In this document: positions 1-8,612 of the stretch, in pieces
Numbering within the stretch: position 1 is the stretch's first letter
How the letters are laid out: every line of letters starts with the position of its first letter
Assembly (NCBI RefSeq): GCF_029624125.1
Contig: NZ_JARSBN010000001.1
Span: 1-64,000, forward strand
Direction of reading: 5' to 3'
DNA: 64,000 nt
Source: Winogradskyella marincola
GTDB taxonomy: Bacteria; Bacteroidota; Bacteroidia; Flavobacteriales; Flavobacteriaceae
The notes under the pieces: generated by a model
Seen by the model: the letters and a program-made list of their open reading frames with translations, nothing else
Told to the model about the DNA's origin: nothing
Database searches by the model: none
Made by a program: the position numbers and the translations under genes

Positions 1-233
1 TGAAATTATTTTTGCCTTTTTTTAACCCCAAACAACCAACACCTTGTATAACAACTATATGAGGTCTTATTTTTTTTGATTAATTACATATTACTATATA
101 AATACGTTTCATTATAACTTTCTTCAGCTTTACATATTAATATATAATAAGTGTCTTAATAATATTATGTGCAAAAGTTACTTTATTATATATATGTATT
201 ATTAAAAGAAATAATTCATCATTAAACTTTGCT
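1..233. other. AT-rich non-coding left edge
   Basis: No convincing coding region was found on either strand. A -7-like TAnnTTTG box lies at 7-14 (+), but no gene follows it closely, so it may be chance in AT-rich DNA. The segment probably separates the thrS operon from a gene beyond the left edge. Confidence 0.5.
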
Positions 234-263
234 TTGACTATTACTATAATAGATATATCTTTG
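234..263 (+). promoter_or_regulatory. thrS operon promoter, Bacteroidota type
   Basis: TTG at 234-236, a 19 bp spacer and TATCTTTG at 256-263 match the Bacteroidota primary sigma consensus TTG-N19-TAnnTTTG exactly. The expected start site near 270 leaves a leader of about 20 nt before the thrS ATG at 290. No Shine-Dalgarno sequence is present, as usual in this phylum. Confidence 0.75.
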
Positions 264-289
264 TTAGCTTAAAACAGATAATTAATAAA

Positions 290-2227
290 ATGATTAAAAT
301 TACTCTACCTGATGGTTCAGTTAGATCTTTTGAAAAAGATGTAACTCCTTATGAAGTGGCTGTAGATATTAGCGAAGGTTTTGCTCGCAATGTTATTTCA
401 GCAAAGTTCAATAATAATGTTATTGAAACTACCACTCCCCTAACCACAGATGGTGACCTTATATTATACACATGGAGAGATGATGAAGGTAAAAAAGCAT
501 TCTGGCATTCTTCAGCACATATTTTAGCACAAGCTTTAGAGGAACTTTATCCTAATGTAAAGCTTTGGGTTGGTCCGGCTATTGAAAATGGTTTTTATTA
601 CGATGTAGATTTAGGCGAAGGTTCTATCTCTGACAAGGACTTTAAAACCATTGAAAATAAAATGATAGAAATTGCTCGTGGTAAACATGATTTTAAAATG
701 AGAGAAGTTTCTAAAGCTGATGCTATATCATATTATAAAGGTAAAAATGAATACAAAGTAGATCTTATTGAAAATCTAGAAGATGGTACAATAAGTTTTT
801 GTGACCATTCTACTTTTACAGATTTGTGCCGTGGAGGTCATATACCAAATACAAGCATTGTTAAAGCTGTAAAAATACTTAGTGTAGCTGGCGCATATTA
901 TAAAGGTGATGAAAATGAAAAACAATTAACCAGAGTTTATGGTATTTCTTTCCCAAAACAAAAAGAGTTAACTGAATATTTACACCTATTAGAAGAAGCT
1001 AAAAAAAGAGACCATAGAAAACTAGGTAAAGAATTAGAACTATTCACATTCTCTCAAAAGGTAGGACAAGGATTACCTTTATGGCTACCAAAAGGGGCTG
1101 CCTTAAGAGAACGTCTTGAAAATTTCTTAAAAGCAGCTCAGAAAAAAGCAGGTTATGAAATGGTCGTTACACCACATATAGGTAATAAAGACTTATATGT
1201 TACTTCTGGTCACTTTGCTAAATACGGTGAAGATAGTTTTCAACCAATTAACACACCTGCAGAAGGAGAAGAGTTTCTCTTAAAACCTATGAACTGTCCA
1301 CATCATTGTGAAATATACAATAATAAACCTTACTCATATAAAGAATTACCTAAACGATTTGCTGAATTCGGTACAGTATATAGATATGAGCAAAGTGGAG
1401 AGTTACATGGACTAACACGTGTTAGAGGATTTACGCAAGACGATGCACACATTTTTTGTACACCAGATCAATTAGACACTGAGTTCAAAGAAGTAATAGA
1501 TTTAGTATTATATGTATTTGGTTCTTTAGGCTTCGAAAATTTTACAGCTCAAGTTTCGCTAAGAGATCCAGAAAATCCTGAAAAATATATTGGTAGTGAC
1601 GAAAATTGGGAAAAAGCAGAGCAAGCCATATTAAATGCAGCTAAAGACAAAGGTCTTAATTATGTTGTTGAAACAGGAGAAGCTGCTTTTTATGGTCCAA
1701 AATTAGACTTTATGGTTAAGGATGCTTTAGGCCGTCAGTGGCAGTTAGGTACTATCCAGGTAGATTACAACCTTCCTGAGCGTTTTGATTTAACATACAA
1801 AGGCAGTGACAACGAGCTTCATAGACCTGTTATGATCCACAGAGCACCCTTTGGAAGTATGGAACGATTTGTCGCTATCTTGTTAGAACATACAGGCGGA
1901 AACTTCCCACTTTGGCTTATGCCAGAGCAGGTTATGATATTATCTGTAAGCGAGAAATATGAAAAATACGCCGAAAAAGTTTTAAATTTGCTAGAAAATA
2001 ACGAAATTCGCGCCCTCGTAGATAACAGAAATGAGACTGTAGGGAAGAAAATAAGAGAAGCAGAAATGCAAAAATTTCCTTATATTATCGTTGTCGGAGA
2101 ACAAGAAGAAAATAATAACACCATTACGGTGAGACAACATGGAGGTGAAGATCTTGGCACAATAAGTGTTAATGACTTTTCTGAAATGATTGATAAAAAA
2201 ATAAAAGAAAGCTTAAAAAGCTTTTAA
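290..2227 (+). CDS. thrS: threonine--tRNA ligase
   Basis: Class II aminoacyl-tRNA synthetase that charges tRNA-Thr in the cytoplasm; 645 aa is the normal full length. An N-terminal TGS domain (about 1-61) is followed by the editing domain with H73, H77, C180 and H184, the class II catalytic core (about 245-535) and the anticodon-binding domain (about 540-645). The catalytic zinc ligands are all present: C336 in KPMNCPHH, H387 in DDAHIF and H517 in MIHRAP. It is first in an operon with infC, rpmI and rplT, with no terminator before infC, the same gene order as in many bacteria. The ATG start sits just after a consensus promoter. Confidence 0.98.
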   Translation: MIKITLPDGSVRSFEKDVTPYEVAVDISEGFARNVISAKFNNNVIETTTPLTTDGDLILYTWRDDEGKKAFWHSSAHILAQALEELYPNVKLWVGPAIENGFYYDVDLGEGSISDKDFKTIENKMIEIARGKHDFKMREVSKADAISYYKGKNEYKVDLIENLEDGTISFCDHSTFTDLCRGGHIPNTSIVKAVKILSVAGAYYKGDENEKQLTRVYGISFPKQKELTEYLHLLEEAKKRDHRKLGKELELFTFSQKVGQGLPLWLPKGAALRERLENFLKAAQKKAGYEMVVTPHIGNKDLYVTSGHFAKYGEDSFQPINTPAEGEEFLLKPMNCPHHCEIYNNKPYSYKELPKRFAEFGTVYRYEQSGELHGLTRVRGFTQDDAHIFCTPDQLDTEFKEVIDLVLYVFGSLGFENFTAQVSLRDPENPEKYIGSDENWEKAEQAILNAAKDKGLNYVVETGEAAFYGPKLDFMVKDALGRQWQLGTIQVDYNLPERFDLTYKGSDNELHRPVMIHRAPFGSMERFVAILLEHTGGNFPLWLMPEQVMILSVSEKYEKYAEKVLNLLENNEIRALVDNRNETVGKKIREAEMQKFPYIIVVGEQEENNNTITVRQHGGEDLGTISVNDFSEMIDKKIKESLKSF

Positions 2228-2257
2228 TAAATATTGTTTAATTAAAATTTATAAGCC

Positions 2258-2815
2258 ATAGCAATACGTAGAAACAGAAGGAGTTATAACAGACGAGAAG
2301 TCCAAGAAGACAAACATCGTATAAATTCTAAAATTAGAACTGAAGAAGTTCGATTAGTAGGAGACAATGTCGAAGTCGGTATTTACCCTATTAAGAAAGC
2401 ATTATCCATGGCTGACGAACAAGGATTAGATCTTGTTGAGATTTCACCAAATGCAAATCCTCCTGTTTGTAAGATTATGGATTATAAGAAGTTTCTTTAC
2501 GAACAAAAGAAACGTGATAAAGCTTTAAAAGCAAAAGCCACTAAAGTAGTGGTGAAAGAAATTCGTTTTGGACCTCAAACAGACGACCATGATTACGAAT
2601 TTAAAAAGAAACATGCTGAGAAGTTTTTAAAAGATGGAGCAAAACTTAAAGCTTTTGTGTTCTTTAAAGGACGATCAATAGTATTTAAGGAGCAAGGACA
2701 AATCTTATTATTAAGATTAGCGCAAGATCTTGAAGAGTATGGTAAAGTAGAACAAATGCCAAAGCTTGAAGGTAAGCGTATGATTATGTTTATCGCTCCA
2801 AAAAAAGCAAAATAA
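2258..2815 (+). CDS. infC: translation initiation factor IF-3, AUA start
   Basis: IF-3 binds the 30S subunit and rejects non-canonical initiation codons. The first ATG in frame (2408) would remove most of the N-terminal domain. Translating upstream from 2258 gives a typical IF-3 start, [11 protein letters not shown], then [17 protein letters not shown], so the full protein is about 185 aa. A TAA at 2252-2254 is in frame, leaving only GCC and ATA as early codons, so AUA at 2258 is the best start. Use of a rare start codon fits IF-3 autoregulation as known for the AUU start of E. coli infC. The C-terminal domain is intact and ends in MFIAPKKAK. It lies 30 nt after thrS in the same operon. Confidence 0.93.
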   Translation: MAIRRNRRSYNRREVQEDKHRINSKIRTEEVRLVGDNVEVGIYPIKKALSMADEQGLDLVEISPNANPPVCKIMDYKKFLYEQKKRDKALKAKATKVVVKEIRFGPQTDDHDYEFKKKHAEKFLKDGAKLKAFVFFKGRSIVFKEQGQILLLRLAQDLEEYGKVEQMPKLEGKRMIMFIAPKKAK

Positions 2816-2834
2816 CTTAAGACAACATCTTAAG
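2816..2834 (+). promoter_or_regulatory. hairpin between infC and rpmI
   Basis: Directly after the infC stop, CTTAAG-N7-CTTAAG can fold into a 6 bp stem with loop ACAACAT. No T-tract follows, so it is not an intrinsic terminator. It could serve as an RNA processing or ribosomal-protein regulatory element; this is inference. Confidence 0.35.
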
Positions 2835-2877
2835 CTATAAATAAAATAAGCGAAACGTAAATTAAAACTAGGACAAA

Positions 2878-3075
2878 ATGCCTAAAATGAAAACTAAATC
2901 GAGTGCTAAGAAACGTTTCAAACTAACTGGCACTGGTAAGATTAAAAGAAAGCACGCTTTTAAAAGTCACATCTTAACAAAGAAGTCTAAAAAGCGTAAG
3001 CTTGCGTTAACTCATGATACATTAGTACATAAGTCTGACGAAGATAATATTAAAACAATGTTACGTTTAAAGTAA
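2878..3075 (+). CDS. rpmI: 50S ribosomal protein L35
   Basis: Small basic 65 aa protein of the large ribosomal subunit. The sequence opens [20 protein letters not shown], the characteristic L35 start, and is rich in Lys and Arg throughout. It lies 62 nt after infC and 107 nt before rplT, in the conserved infC-rpmI-rplT order, and is presumably co-transcribed from the thrS promoter. In E. coli the L35/L20 pair is repressed by L20; short hairpins around this gene suggest a comparable control but do not prove it. Confidence 0.97.
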   Translation: MPKMKTKSSAKKRFKLTGTGKIKRKHAFKSHILTKKSKKRKLALTHDTLVHKSDEDNIKTMLRLK

Positions 3076-3079
3076 CAAC

Positions 3080-3097
3080 GTTTTAATCGGTTAAAAC
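3080..3097 (+). promoter_or_regulatory. perfect hairpin in the rpmI-rplT gap
   Basis: GTTTTAA-TCGG-TTAAAAC is a perfect 7 bp stem with a TCGG tetraloop in the mRNA leader of rplT, five bases after the rpmI stop. There is no T-run after it, so it is not a terminator. It could take part in L20 feedback control or mRNA processing; the function is inferred only from position. Confidence 0.4.
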
Positions 3098-3182
3098 AAT
3101 TTATAAACCCTGGAGTTAGGCAAAATTATTTAGCAAGTACCATATTTTTTTGGTCGCCTACTACAAAAAACAATTAAAAGAA

Positions 3183-3527
3183 ATGCCAAGATCAGTAAAT
3201 TCAGTTGCTAAAAGAGCTAGAAGAAAAAAGGTTCTTAAGCAAGCAAAAGGTTACTTCGGAAGACGTAAAAACGTTTGGACAGTAGCAAAAAATGCGGTTG
3301 ACAAAGCGATGCAATACTCGTATAGAGACCGTAGAAACAAAAAAAGAACATTCCGCGCGTTATGGATTATGCGTATTAATGCAGGTGCAAGACAACACGG
3401 AATGAGCTATTCTAAGTTTATGGGTAAATTAAAAGCTAACAATATCGAATTGAACCGTAAGGTTCTTGCAGATTTAGCAATGAATCACCCAGAAGCTTTT
3501 GAAGCAATAGTAAACAAAGTAAAGTAA
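3183..3527 (+). CDS. rplT: 50S ribosomal protein L20
   Basis: Early-assembly 23S rRNA-binding protein, 114 aa, very basic. The start is the ATG at 3183 giving [20 protein letters not shown], the universal L20 N-terminus. An in-frame TTG at 3150 would add eleven residues not found in the family and is rejected. Conserved blocks include [17 protein letters not shown] and [11 protein letters not shown]. It is last in the thrS operon and is followed by a strong intrinsic terminator. Confidence 0.97.
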   Translation: MPRSVNSVAKRARRKKVLKQAKGYFGRRKNVWTVAKNAVDKAMQYSYRDRRNKKRTFRALWIMRINAGARQHGMSYSKFMGKLKANNIELNRKVLADLAMNHPEAFEAIVNKVK

Positions 3528-3567
3528 GGCTTTTAGCCAAATTAATAACAACATTTCGCTTATATAA

Positions 3568-3602
3568 AATCCGATTCATGCATTTGAATCGGATTTTTTT
3601 AT
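3568..3602 (+). terminator. intrinsic terminator of the thrS-rplT operon
   Basis: An 11 bp perfect stem, AATCCGATTCA at 3568-3578 pairing with TGAATCGGATT at 3585-3595 around loop TGCATT, is followed by a T-run. Confidence 0.88.
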
Positions 3603-3629
3603 TGTATCAATTTATACTCTAATAAAAAA

Positions 3630-4433
3630 ATGAAATATGTAAAACTAGTTGTATCCGATATGGATGGCACACTACTAAATTCAAATCACGAAGTAAGTCA
3701 ACGCTTTTTTAATTTGTTTAAAAAGATGCAGTCTTTAAATATAAAATTTGTTGCAGCTAGTGGCAGACCATATTATAGTATTACAGAAAAACTTCACCCT
3801 ATAACAAAGGACATAATAATTGTGGCAGAAAACGGAGGGCTTGTTATAGAAAACAAAGAAGTCTTACTTAGCAACAACATCCATTCAGATAAGTTAAATA
3901 AGCTTTATAATTTAGTCTCTAATATAAAAGATGTATATCCTATATTTTGCACTAAACATCTTGCTTACTTTCTTAATACACCTTTAGAAATAGTAAATAC
4001 TTTTTCTGAATATTATTCAATAAATAAAACCATTAGTTCTTTAAAAGAAATAGAAGATGACGTTATAAAAATAGCTCTATATCATTCTAAAAATTCAGAA
4101 AGCTTTATTTACCCACACGTAAAACATTTGGGCTCAGAATTTAATGTTGTTGTGTCTGGTAACCATTGGGTTGACATTTCAGAATCTATCACAGATAAAG
4201 GAAATGCGCTTTCTTTTCTACAAAACAGATACAACATAAAACCTTCTGAAACTATGGTTTTTGGAGACTTTAATAACGATTTAGAAATGCTTAAACTATC
4301 TAAATATAGCTATGCAATGGCAAATGCACATAAAGATGTTAAAGCTACAGCCAATTTTGAAACTGACACAAATGATAACTTTGGTGTAGAGAAAGTAATA
4401 GAATTATTAATTGCCGAAAGCAGTCAAGACTAA
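3630..4433 (+). CDS. Cof-type HAD-superfamily sugar-phosphate phosphatase
   Basis: Cytoplasmic haloacid dehalogenase-like hydrolase of the Cof/YbiV type, which removes phosphate from sugar phosphates or other small metabolites; the substrate cannot be read from the sequence. Motif I is DMDGTLLNSN with nucleophile D10 and acid/base D12; motif II is the Ser of AASGR near 48; motif IV is GDFNNDLEM near 209, and a C2-type cap lies between. 267 aa is typical. It stands alone after the ribosomal terminator, and its 3' end overlaps the convergent yjbQ gene by 27 nt. Confidence 0.88.
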   Translation: MKYVKLVVSDMDGTLLNSNHEVSQRFFNLFKKMQSLNIKFVAASGRPYYSITEKLHPITKDIIIVAENGGLVIENKEVLLSNNIHSDKLNKLYNLVSNIKDVYPIFCTKHLAYFLNTPLEIVNTFSEYYSINKTISSLKEIEDDVIKIALYHSKNSESFIYPHVKHLGSEFNVVVSGNHWVDISESITDKGNALSFLQNRYNIKPSETMVFGDFNNDLEMLKLSKYSYAMANAHKDVKATANFETDTNDNFGVEKVIELLIAESSQD

Positions 4434-4829
4434 CAGTCTTCCTGAAGCATTATTTCTATGCTCACAGAGGTATATGCCTTGCCAAATACCTATATTTAGT
4501 TTACCATTAGTAATTGGTATTTGTACCGAAGTTCCCATCAAAGAAGCTTTTATATGTGCTGGCATATCATCTGGTCCTTCATAGGTATGTTTATAATACG
4601 ATTGATTTTCGGGCACCATTTTATTAATATGACTTTCAAAATCTAATCTTACTGTTGGGTCTGCATTTTCATTTATGGTTAAACTTGCAGAAGTATGCTT
4701 AATAAAAACTTGTAATTGACCTATTCTTATTTCTTCTAACTCAGGAATTGCATTTATTATTTTTGAAGTAATAAGATGAAAACCTCTTGGATAAGCTTCT
4801 AGTCTAATCTCTTTTTGAAAGAATTTCAT
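4407..4829 (-). CDS. yjbQ: YjbQ family protein (UPF0047), possible thiamine phosphate synthase activity
   Basis: 140 aa, the full length for this single-domain family. Signature segments are HTSASLTINENADPTV and MPAHIKASLMG, followed by GTSVQIPITNGKLNIGIWQ and the conserved C-terminal CEHRN. Family members form small trimers with a bound metal, and weak thiamine-phosphate synthase activity has been reported for E. coli YjbQ; the physiological role is not settled. It lies directly downstream of the T9SS cargo gene on the same strand with no gap, so the two are probably co-transcribed. Confidence 0.88.
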   Translation of the reverse strand: MKFFQKEIRLEAYPRGFHLITSKIINAIPELEEIRIGQLQVFIKHTSASLTINENADPTVRLDFESHINKMVPENQSYYKHTYEGPDDMPAHIKASLMGTSVQIPITNGKLNIGIWQGIYLCEHRNNASGRLLVLTAFGN

Positions 4830-5528
4830 TTAATTTTTAATAAACTTTACTATCATTTCACCATGATCACTCTTAATTTCTAAGAAGTATAATCCTTTTG
4901 ATAATTGTGATGTATCAATCGTTGGGCTTAACGTTACGTTCTCTAAGATTAAAGCTCCTCTTATATCTAAAATATTAAGCGTTAAAAAATCTGAGCCTTT
5001 GTAATCTATATTTAGTTTATCCTGAACTGGATTTGGATATACTTTTATTTGATTGATAAACTTTTCTGCAATAGATAAACTCACACTCCTGTAGATTGCA
5101 ATATACCCTGGATAATTCTCTAAACGTAATTCGTCATAATCATCATATGACGTTAATGTTATTGTATGATCAGTATCTGCCTCTATGTAATTAAAATAAC
5201 TGCCTTCAAAATTGTTTTCTTCAGAAGTATCACAAACTGAAAGAGTAAATACTACATCATTAGGATTTAACGAGTTTAAAGATGAATTATAAGTGTAATA
5301 TCCATAGAACCCATTGCAAGCACCGACACCATCAAAAGTTAAATCATCATTTATAGTTATCGAAGGTAAAAAATTTGGTTGTTCATCCTCTATATCCCAT
5401 ACAACTCCTTCTAAATCTACCTCAAGCTGATATAAGTACCAAGTTTGGTAAAGATTAGTATCTTGGGAGTAAATATTAAAAGTAAAGAATAGGAATAGGA
5501 ATATAAATATGTATTGTAATTTTATCAT
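4830..5528 (-). CDS. exported protein with type IX secretion C-terminal sorting domain
   Basis: 232 aa. An N-terminal signal peptide (about 1-21, ending IYSQ) is followed by a domain of unknown function (about 25-150) with WYLYQLEVDLEG and a GACNGFYGYYTY segment, which resembles META/lipocalin-like HslJ domains. The last 75 residues are a type A sorting domain, starting IKVYPNPVQDKLNI and ending GLYFLEIKSDHGEMIVKFIKN. In this family the domain directs export by the PorSS/T9SS and is usually cleaved at the cell surface. The cargo function is unknown. It precedes yjbQ without a gap. Confidence 0.85.
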   Translation of the reverse strand: MIKLQYIFIFLFLFFTFNIYSQDTNLYQTWYLYQLEVDLEGVVWDIEDEQPNFLPSITINDDLTFDGVGACNGFYGYYTYNSSLNSLNPNDVVFTLSVCDTSEENNFEGSYFNYIEADTDHTITLTSYDDYDELRLENYPGYIAIYRSVSLSIAEKFINQIKVYPNPVQDKLNIDYKGSDFLTLNILDIRGALILENVTLSPTIDTSQLSKGLYFLEIKSDHGEMIVKFIKN

Positions 5529-5584
5529 AACTTATTGTTTTCACATCTTTTTTAAAACTACAAAATTTATAATATACAAAACCA

Positions 5585-6850
5585 TCAAGTTTTTTGCTTC
5601 TTCTTCTTAGCAGCTGGAAAAAGTACATTATTTAATATTAACCTATAACCAGGAGATGTTGGGTGTAAATCGAGTTCTGTCTTTGGGTCTCCTACTCTAT
5701 GCGTATAATCTTCTGGATCGTGACCTCCATAGAATGTAAAAAAGCCTTTACCCTTAATTCCGTGAATGTATTTTGCTTCTCCATTAGTTCTATTTTCACC
5801 CATTACTAATACATTAGATTTTATTTCATCTCTTGTAAATGATGTGGTCTGTCCCATAAAACCTTTTACCAAAGATGTATGATTTTGAGTTAACATCGTT
5901 GGAATTGGATCCCATTTTGCTGAATATTCCATCAACGAGAAGTAATCAGTTTTAAAAGGTATCTGACGTTTAGACGTCATATCTATTGAAGAAAATTCAT
6001 AAACATTAGGACTTCTTTCTAATATGTAGTCCTTAAACGCAAAGGTTTTTGAGTAATCTATTTTGTTCTGATATCCAGGATCACTTCCATCTCCATCAAA
6101 CATAGGCTCGCAAATGTCAACGCCTTCTGCTGATAAAGCAATATCAAAACTATCGGTTGCAGAACACATTGCAAACATAAATCCTCCACCTACTACGTAA
6201 TCTCTAATTTTTAAGGCTACTGCTAATTTTGCATCCGAAACTTTATCATAGCCTAACTTATTTGCCAGTTCTTCTGCCGCTTTCTTTTCTTCAATATACC
6301 AAGCTGCAGAACGGTAGGTTCTGTAAAATTTCCCATATTGACCTGTAAAATCTTCGTGATGCAAGTGTAACCAATCATAAAGCAACAATTCATCATTCAA
6401 AACCTCTTCATCATAAATAGTCTCATACGGAATTTCCGCATAGGTCAAAACCATAGTTACCGCATCGTCCCAAGGCTGCTTTCCATAAGGTGTGTAGACT
6501 GCAATCTTTGGTGCTTTTTCTAACACAACAGCTTCTTGATTTACTGCAGGACTTGCAATTTCATCTAATATTTCTTTTGCTTTGATGTCTGAAATCACTT
6601 CAAAAGACACACCTCGTATCTGACATTCGCGCTGAATGATTTCTGCATCAGGTAACAAAAACGAACCTCCTCTATAATTTAAAAGCCAATTTACTTTGAG
6701 TTCGCGCTCCAAAGTCCAATAGGTAACTCCATAAGCCTTGAGATGGTTTTCCTGAGACTCAGCATCCATTGGAATTAATATATATGAAGCGTATGCATTA
6801 ACACTGAGTAACAGTGCAAATAATATGAAAGTTAATTTTTTCAAGTTCAT
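5585..6850 (-). CDS. exported conserved protein commonly labelled asparagine synthetase B
   Basis: 421 aa from the ATG at 6850, which gives a signal peptide (MNLKKLTFILFALLLSVNAYA); a TTG at 6874 is the alternative and would place eight odd residues before it. The mature protein opens SYILIPMDAESQENHLKAYG. From memory, close Flavobacteria homologues carry the name asparagine synthetase B, but I see neither an N-terminal Cys nucleophile of a glutaminase domain nor the SGGxDS PP-loop of AsnB, and it is exported. Conserved-looking blocks are YDWLHLHHEDFTGQYG, CSATDSFDIAL and FFTFYGGHDPEDYTHRVGDP. The true function is unknown. It is flanked by genes on the same strand with gaps over 50 nt. Confidence 0.75.
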   Translation of the reverse strand: MNLKKLTFILFALLLSVNAYASYILIPMDAESQENHLKAYGVTYWTLERELKVNWLLNYRGGSFLLPDAEIIQRECQIRGVSFEVISDIKAKEILDEIASPAVNQEAVVLEKAPKIAVYTPYGKQPWDDAVTMVLTYAEIPYETIYDEEVLNDELLLYDWLHLHHEDFTGQYGKFYRTYRSAAWYIEEKKAAEELANKLGYDKVSDAKLAVALKIRDYVVGGGFMFAMCSATDSFDIALSAEGVDICEPMFDGDGSDPGYQNKIDYSKTFAFKDYILERSPNVYEFSSIDMTSKRQIPFKTDYFSLMEYSAKWDPIPTMLTQNHTSLVKGFMGQTTSFTRDEIKSNVLVMGENRTNGEAKYIHGIKGKGFFTFYGGHDPEDYTHRVGDPKTELDLHPTSPGYRLILNNVLFPAAKKKKQKT

Positions 6851-6915
6851 AGATTTAAAACGAAATATAACCAATTTTTAGTCTTTCTAGTCTTATTTTA
6901 TCATTCTTTTAAGAG

Positions 6916-7641
6916 CTAAATGGTATACTCCATCAGTCTATTATAGTGAGGTAAACATTGGTCTAAGAGCGCATTTAGGTGTGTTGGAAAAGCTTCTGTT
7001 TTTGGTTTATATTTTTGAAATCCACTTGATTTATGAACGTTATGATACCAATAATCTGCCCAAACACCATCTTCTTCTCGCTTTTGTGGTTTCCAGGATA
7101 ACATTGATTTTTCAAAAAGAATACCAGCAAATTCGCATAACTTCCGTAGTGTCACTTCAGGATTTTTAAGGACTTGTTTAGAATTTATAACCTTGAAAGG
7201 AATACTTTGACTTTCAAAATAGTTTAAAAGATCGATATGAAGTTGATAACCTACATCATCAATTGTAGGATTATGAATCACTTTATCAAAGGATGGCAAC
7301 ATATCTACAGGATCTCTGGTTAAAATAATGTTGATGGTATCCTTCATAAATGAACGATCTATATCTAAAAGATGATGCGTCATTTGTTTGAAAAACAAGA
7401 CTGGCTTTTCAGTATTATTCAACATCATTTCTACCACCTTCTCTCCATCATATTCCATTGTATTCATAATCTCTTCTGCACCTGGATGATAACTATTTGC
7501 ATCTGGATGATGCTTTAAGTAATAGGCATAAAGTGGTTCATCAAACACTTTTGTATCCTTACGTTGTGCAAAAGAATACATCAGTGCCGTGGATATATTT
7601 CTTGGTCCAGACCACAGACATATACGCTTTATATTATCCAT
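6916..7641 (-). CDS. sulfotransferase-like P-loop protein
   Basis: 241 aa, cytoplasmic, no signal peptide. The N-terminal ICLWSGPRNISTALMYSFAQ matches the 5'-phosphosulfate-binding loop of PAPS-dependent sulfotransferases. The central ILTRDPVDMLPSF matches the 3'-phosphate-binding segment (RDPxD...S). The acceptor is unknown. The start overlaps the end of the upstream aminotransferase gene by 8 nt, which implies translational coupling and a shared substrate or pathway. A kinase-like P-loop function cannot be excluded. Confidence 0.78.
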   Translation of the reverse strand: MDNIKRICLWSGPRNISTALMYSFAQRKDTKVFDEPLYAYYLKHHPDANSYHPGAEEIMNTMEYDGEKVVEMMLNNTEKPVLFFKQMTHHLLDIDRSFMKDTINIILTRDPVDMLPSFDKVIHNPTIDDVGYQLHIDLLNYFESQSIPFKVINSKQVLKNPEVTLRKLCEFAGILFEKSMLSWKPQKREEDGVWADYWYHNVHKSSGFQKYKPKTEAFPTHLNALLDQCLPHYNRLMEYTI

Positions 7642-8551
7642 TGGCTATTGTTTTTTGGATTAACTTTTCATACAAATCGTTAAGTTTTCTAGTCATTTTT
7701 CCATACTTACCCTCTCCTATTTGTCGTCCATCAATTTTTGTAACAGGTGTTAAACCACCAAAGGTTCCTGTAACAAAAGCCTCGTCTGCTCCATAAACAT
7801 CAAATAAAGAAAAATCCTTTTCAAAACAAGGAATATTGTTGGCCTTGCAAACTTCTATAACCTTAGCTCTGGTAATGCCATTCATACAATACTTGCTTGT
7901 GGATGTCCATACTTCGTTATTTTTAATCATAAAAAAATTAGTAGCGTTACAAGTGGCTACAAATCCATTAACATCTAGCATTAAAGCTTCATCAGCACCT
8001 GCTTCAATCGCTTGAATAAGTGCCTGAACTTCGTGAAGCTTACTATGGCAATTTAACCTTGGGTCTAGATAATCTGGAGAACCTCTTCTAATGGTACTTG
8101 TAAATAAAGTAATTCCTTTCTCTTTAGATACTTTTGATGCTTTTTTATACTCAGGAATAATAACCACATTGGGTCCAGAAATAGTTAATCTTGGATCTTG
8201 AGATGGTGTTTTTTTAATGCCACGTGTTACCATAATTCTAACGTGTACATCATCTGTCATACCATTAACATTAAGTGTGTCCCATACTTTTTGGGTTAAC
8301 TCTTTTTTAGTAAATGGTAATACCATACCAACCGTTTTTGCAGATTGCCATAAACGGTTAAAATGATCTTCGATAAATACCAGAACTCCTTGGTGTAATC
8401 GTAAAGCTTCCCAAACACCATCTCCTACTAAATAACCACTATCAAAAACAGAAATTTTTGCTTCGTTTCTGGGAAAGAGTTCGTCATTAATGGAAATAAG
8501 AATAGTATCGTTTCTAGAGTCTTCTTGTGCATTGTGCGTACCGTGAACCAT
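7634..8551 (-). CDS. class IV PLP-dependent aminotransferase
   Basis: 305 aa fold-type IV enzyme related to branched-chain and D-amino acid aminotransferases (IlvE/Dat) and aminodeoxychorismate lyase. Conserved parts are ISVFDSGYLVGDGVWEALRL (about 33-52), AGADEALMLD (about 184-193), ATCNATNFFMI and GITRAKVIEVC. The likely PLP lysine is K171 in NCHSKLHEV, about four residues later than the usual K-x-x-N motif. Its 3' end overlaps the sulfotransferase start by 8 nt. The substrate is uncertain; keto-acid transamination is the safest description. The ATG lies inside a predicted mRNA hairpin. Confidence 0.85.
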   Translation of the reverse strand: MVHGTHNAQEDSRNDTILISINDELFPRNEAKISVFDSGYLVGDGVWEALRLHQGVLVFIEDHFNRLWQSAKTVGMVLPFTKKELTQKVWDTLNVNGMTDDVHVRIMVTRGIKKTPSQDPRLTISGPNVVIIPEYKKASKVSKEKGITLFTSTIRRGSPDYLDPRLNCHSKLHEVQALIQAIEAGADEALMLDVNGFVATCNATNFFMIKNNEVWTSTSKYCMNGITRAKVIEVCKANNIPCFEKDFSLFDVYGADEAFVTGTFGGLTPVTKIDGRQIGEGKYGKMTRKLNDLYEKLIQKTIANG

Positions 8552-8568
8552 AATGTTTTGTTTATGGT
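8547..8568 (-). promoter_or_regulatory. hairpin covering the aminotransferase start codon
   Basis: On the minus-strand RNA, ACCAUAA pairs with UUAUGGU (7 bp, 8 nt loop), and the AUG at 8551-8549 lies in the 3' arm. This could limit translation initiation; functional meaning is inferred. Confidence 0.35.
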
Positions 8569-8612
8569 ATGAAGATACTTAAAAATTACAACGCTAAAAA
8601 CGCTTAAAAATC

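Noticed and set aside
2408..2815. A 135 aa infC starting at the first ATG
   Set aside because: It would lack most of the N-terminal domain; upstream codons from ATA 2258 match the IF-3 N-terminus.
3150..3182. N-terminal extension of rplT from TTG
   Set aside because: MPRSVNS at 3183 is the universal L20 start; the extra residues are leader sequence.
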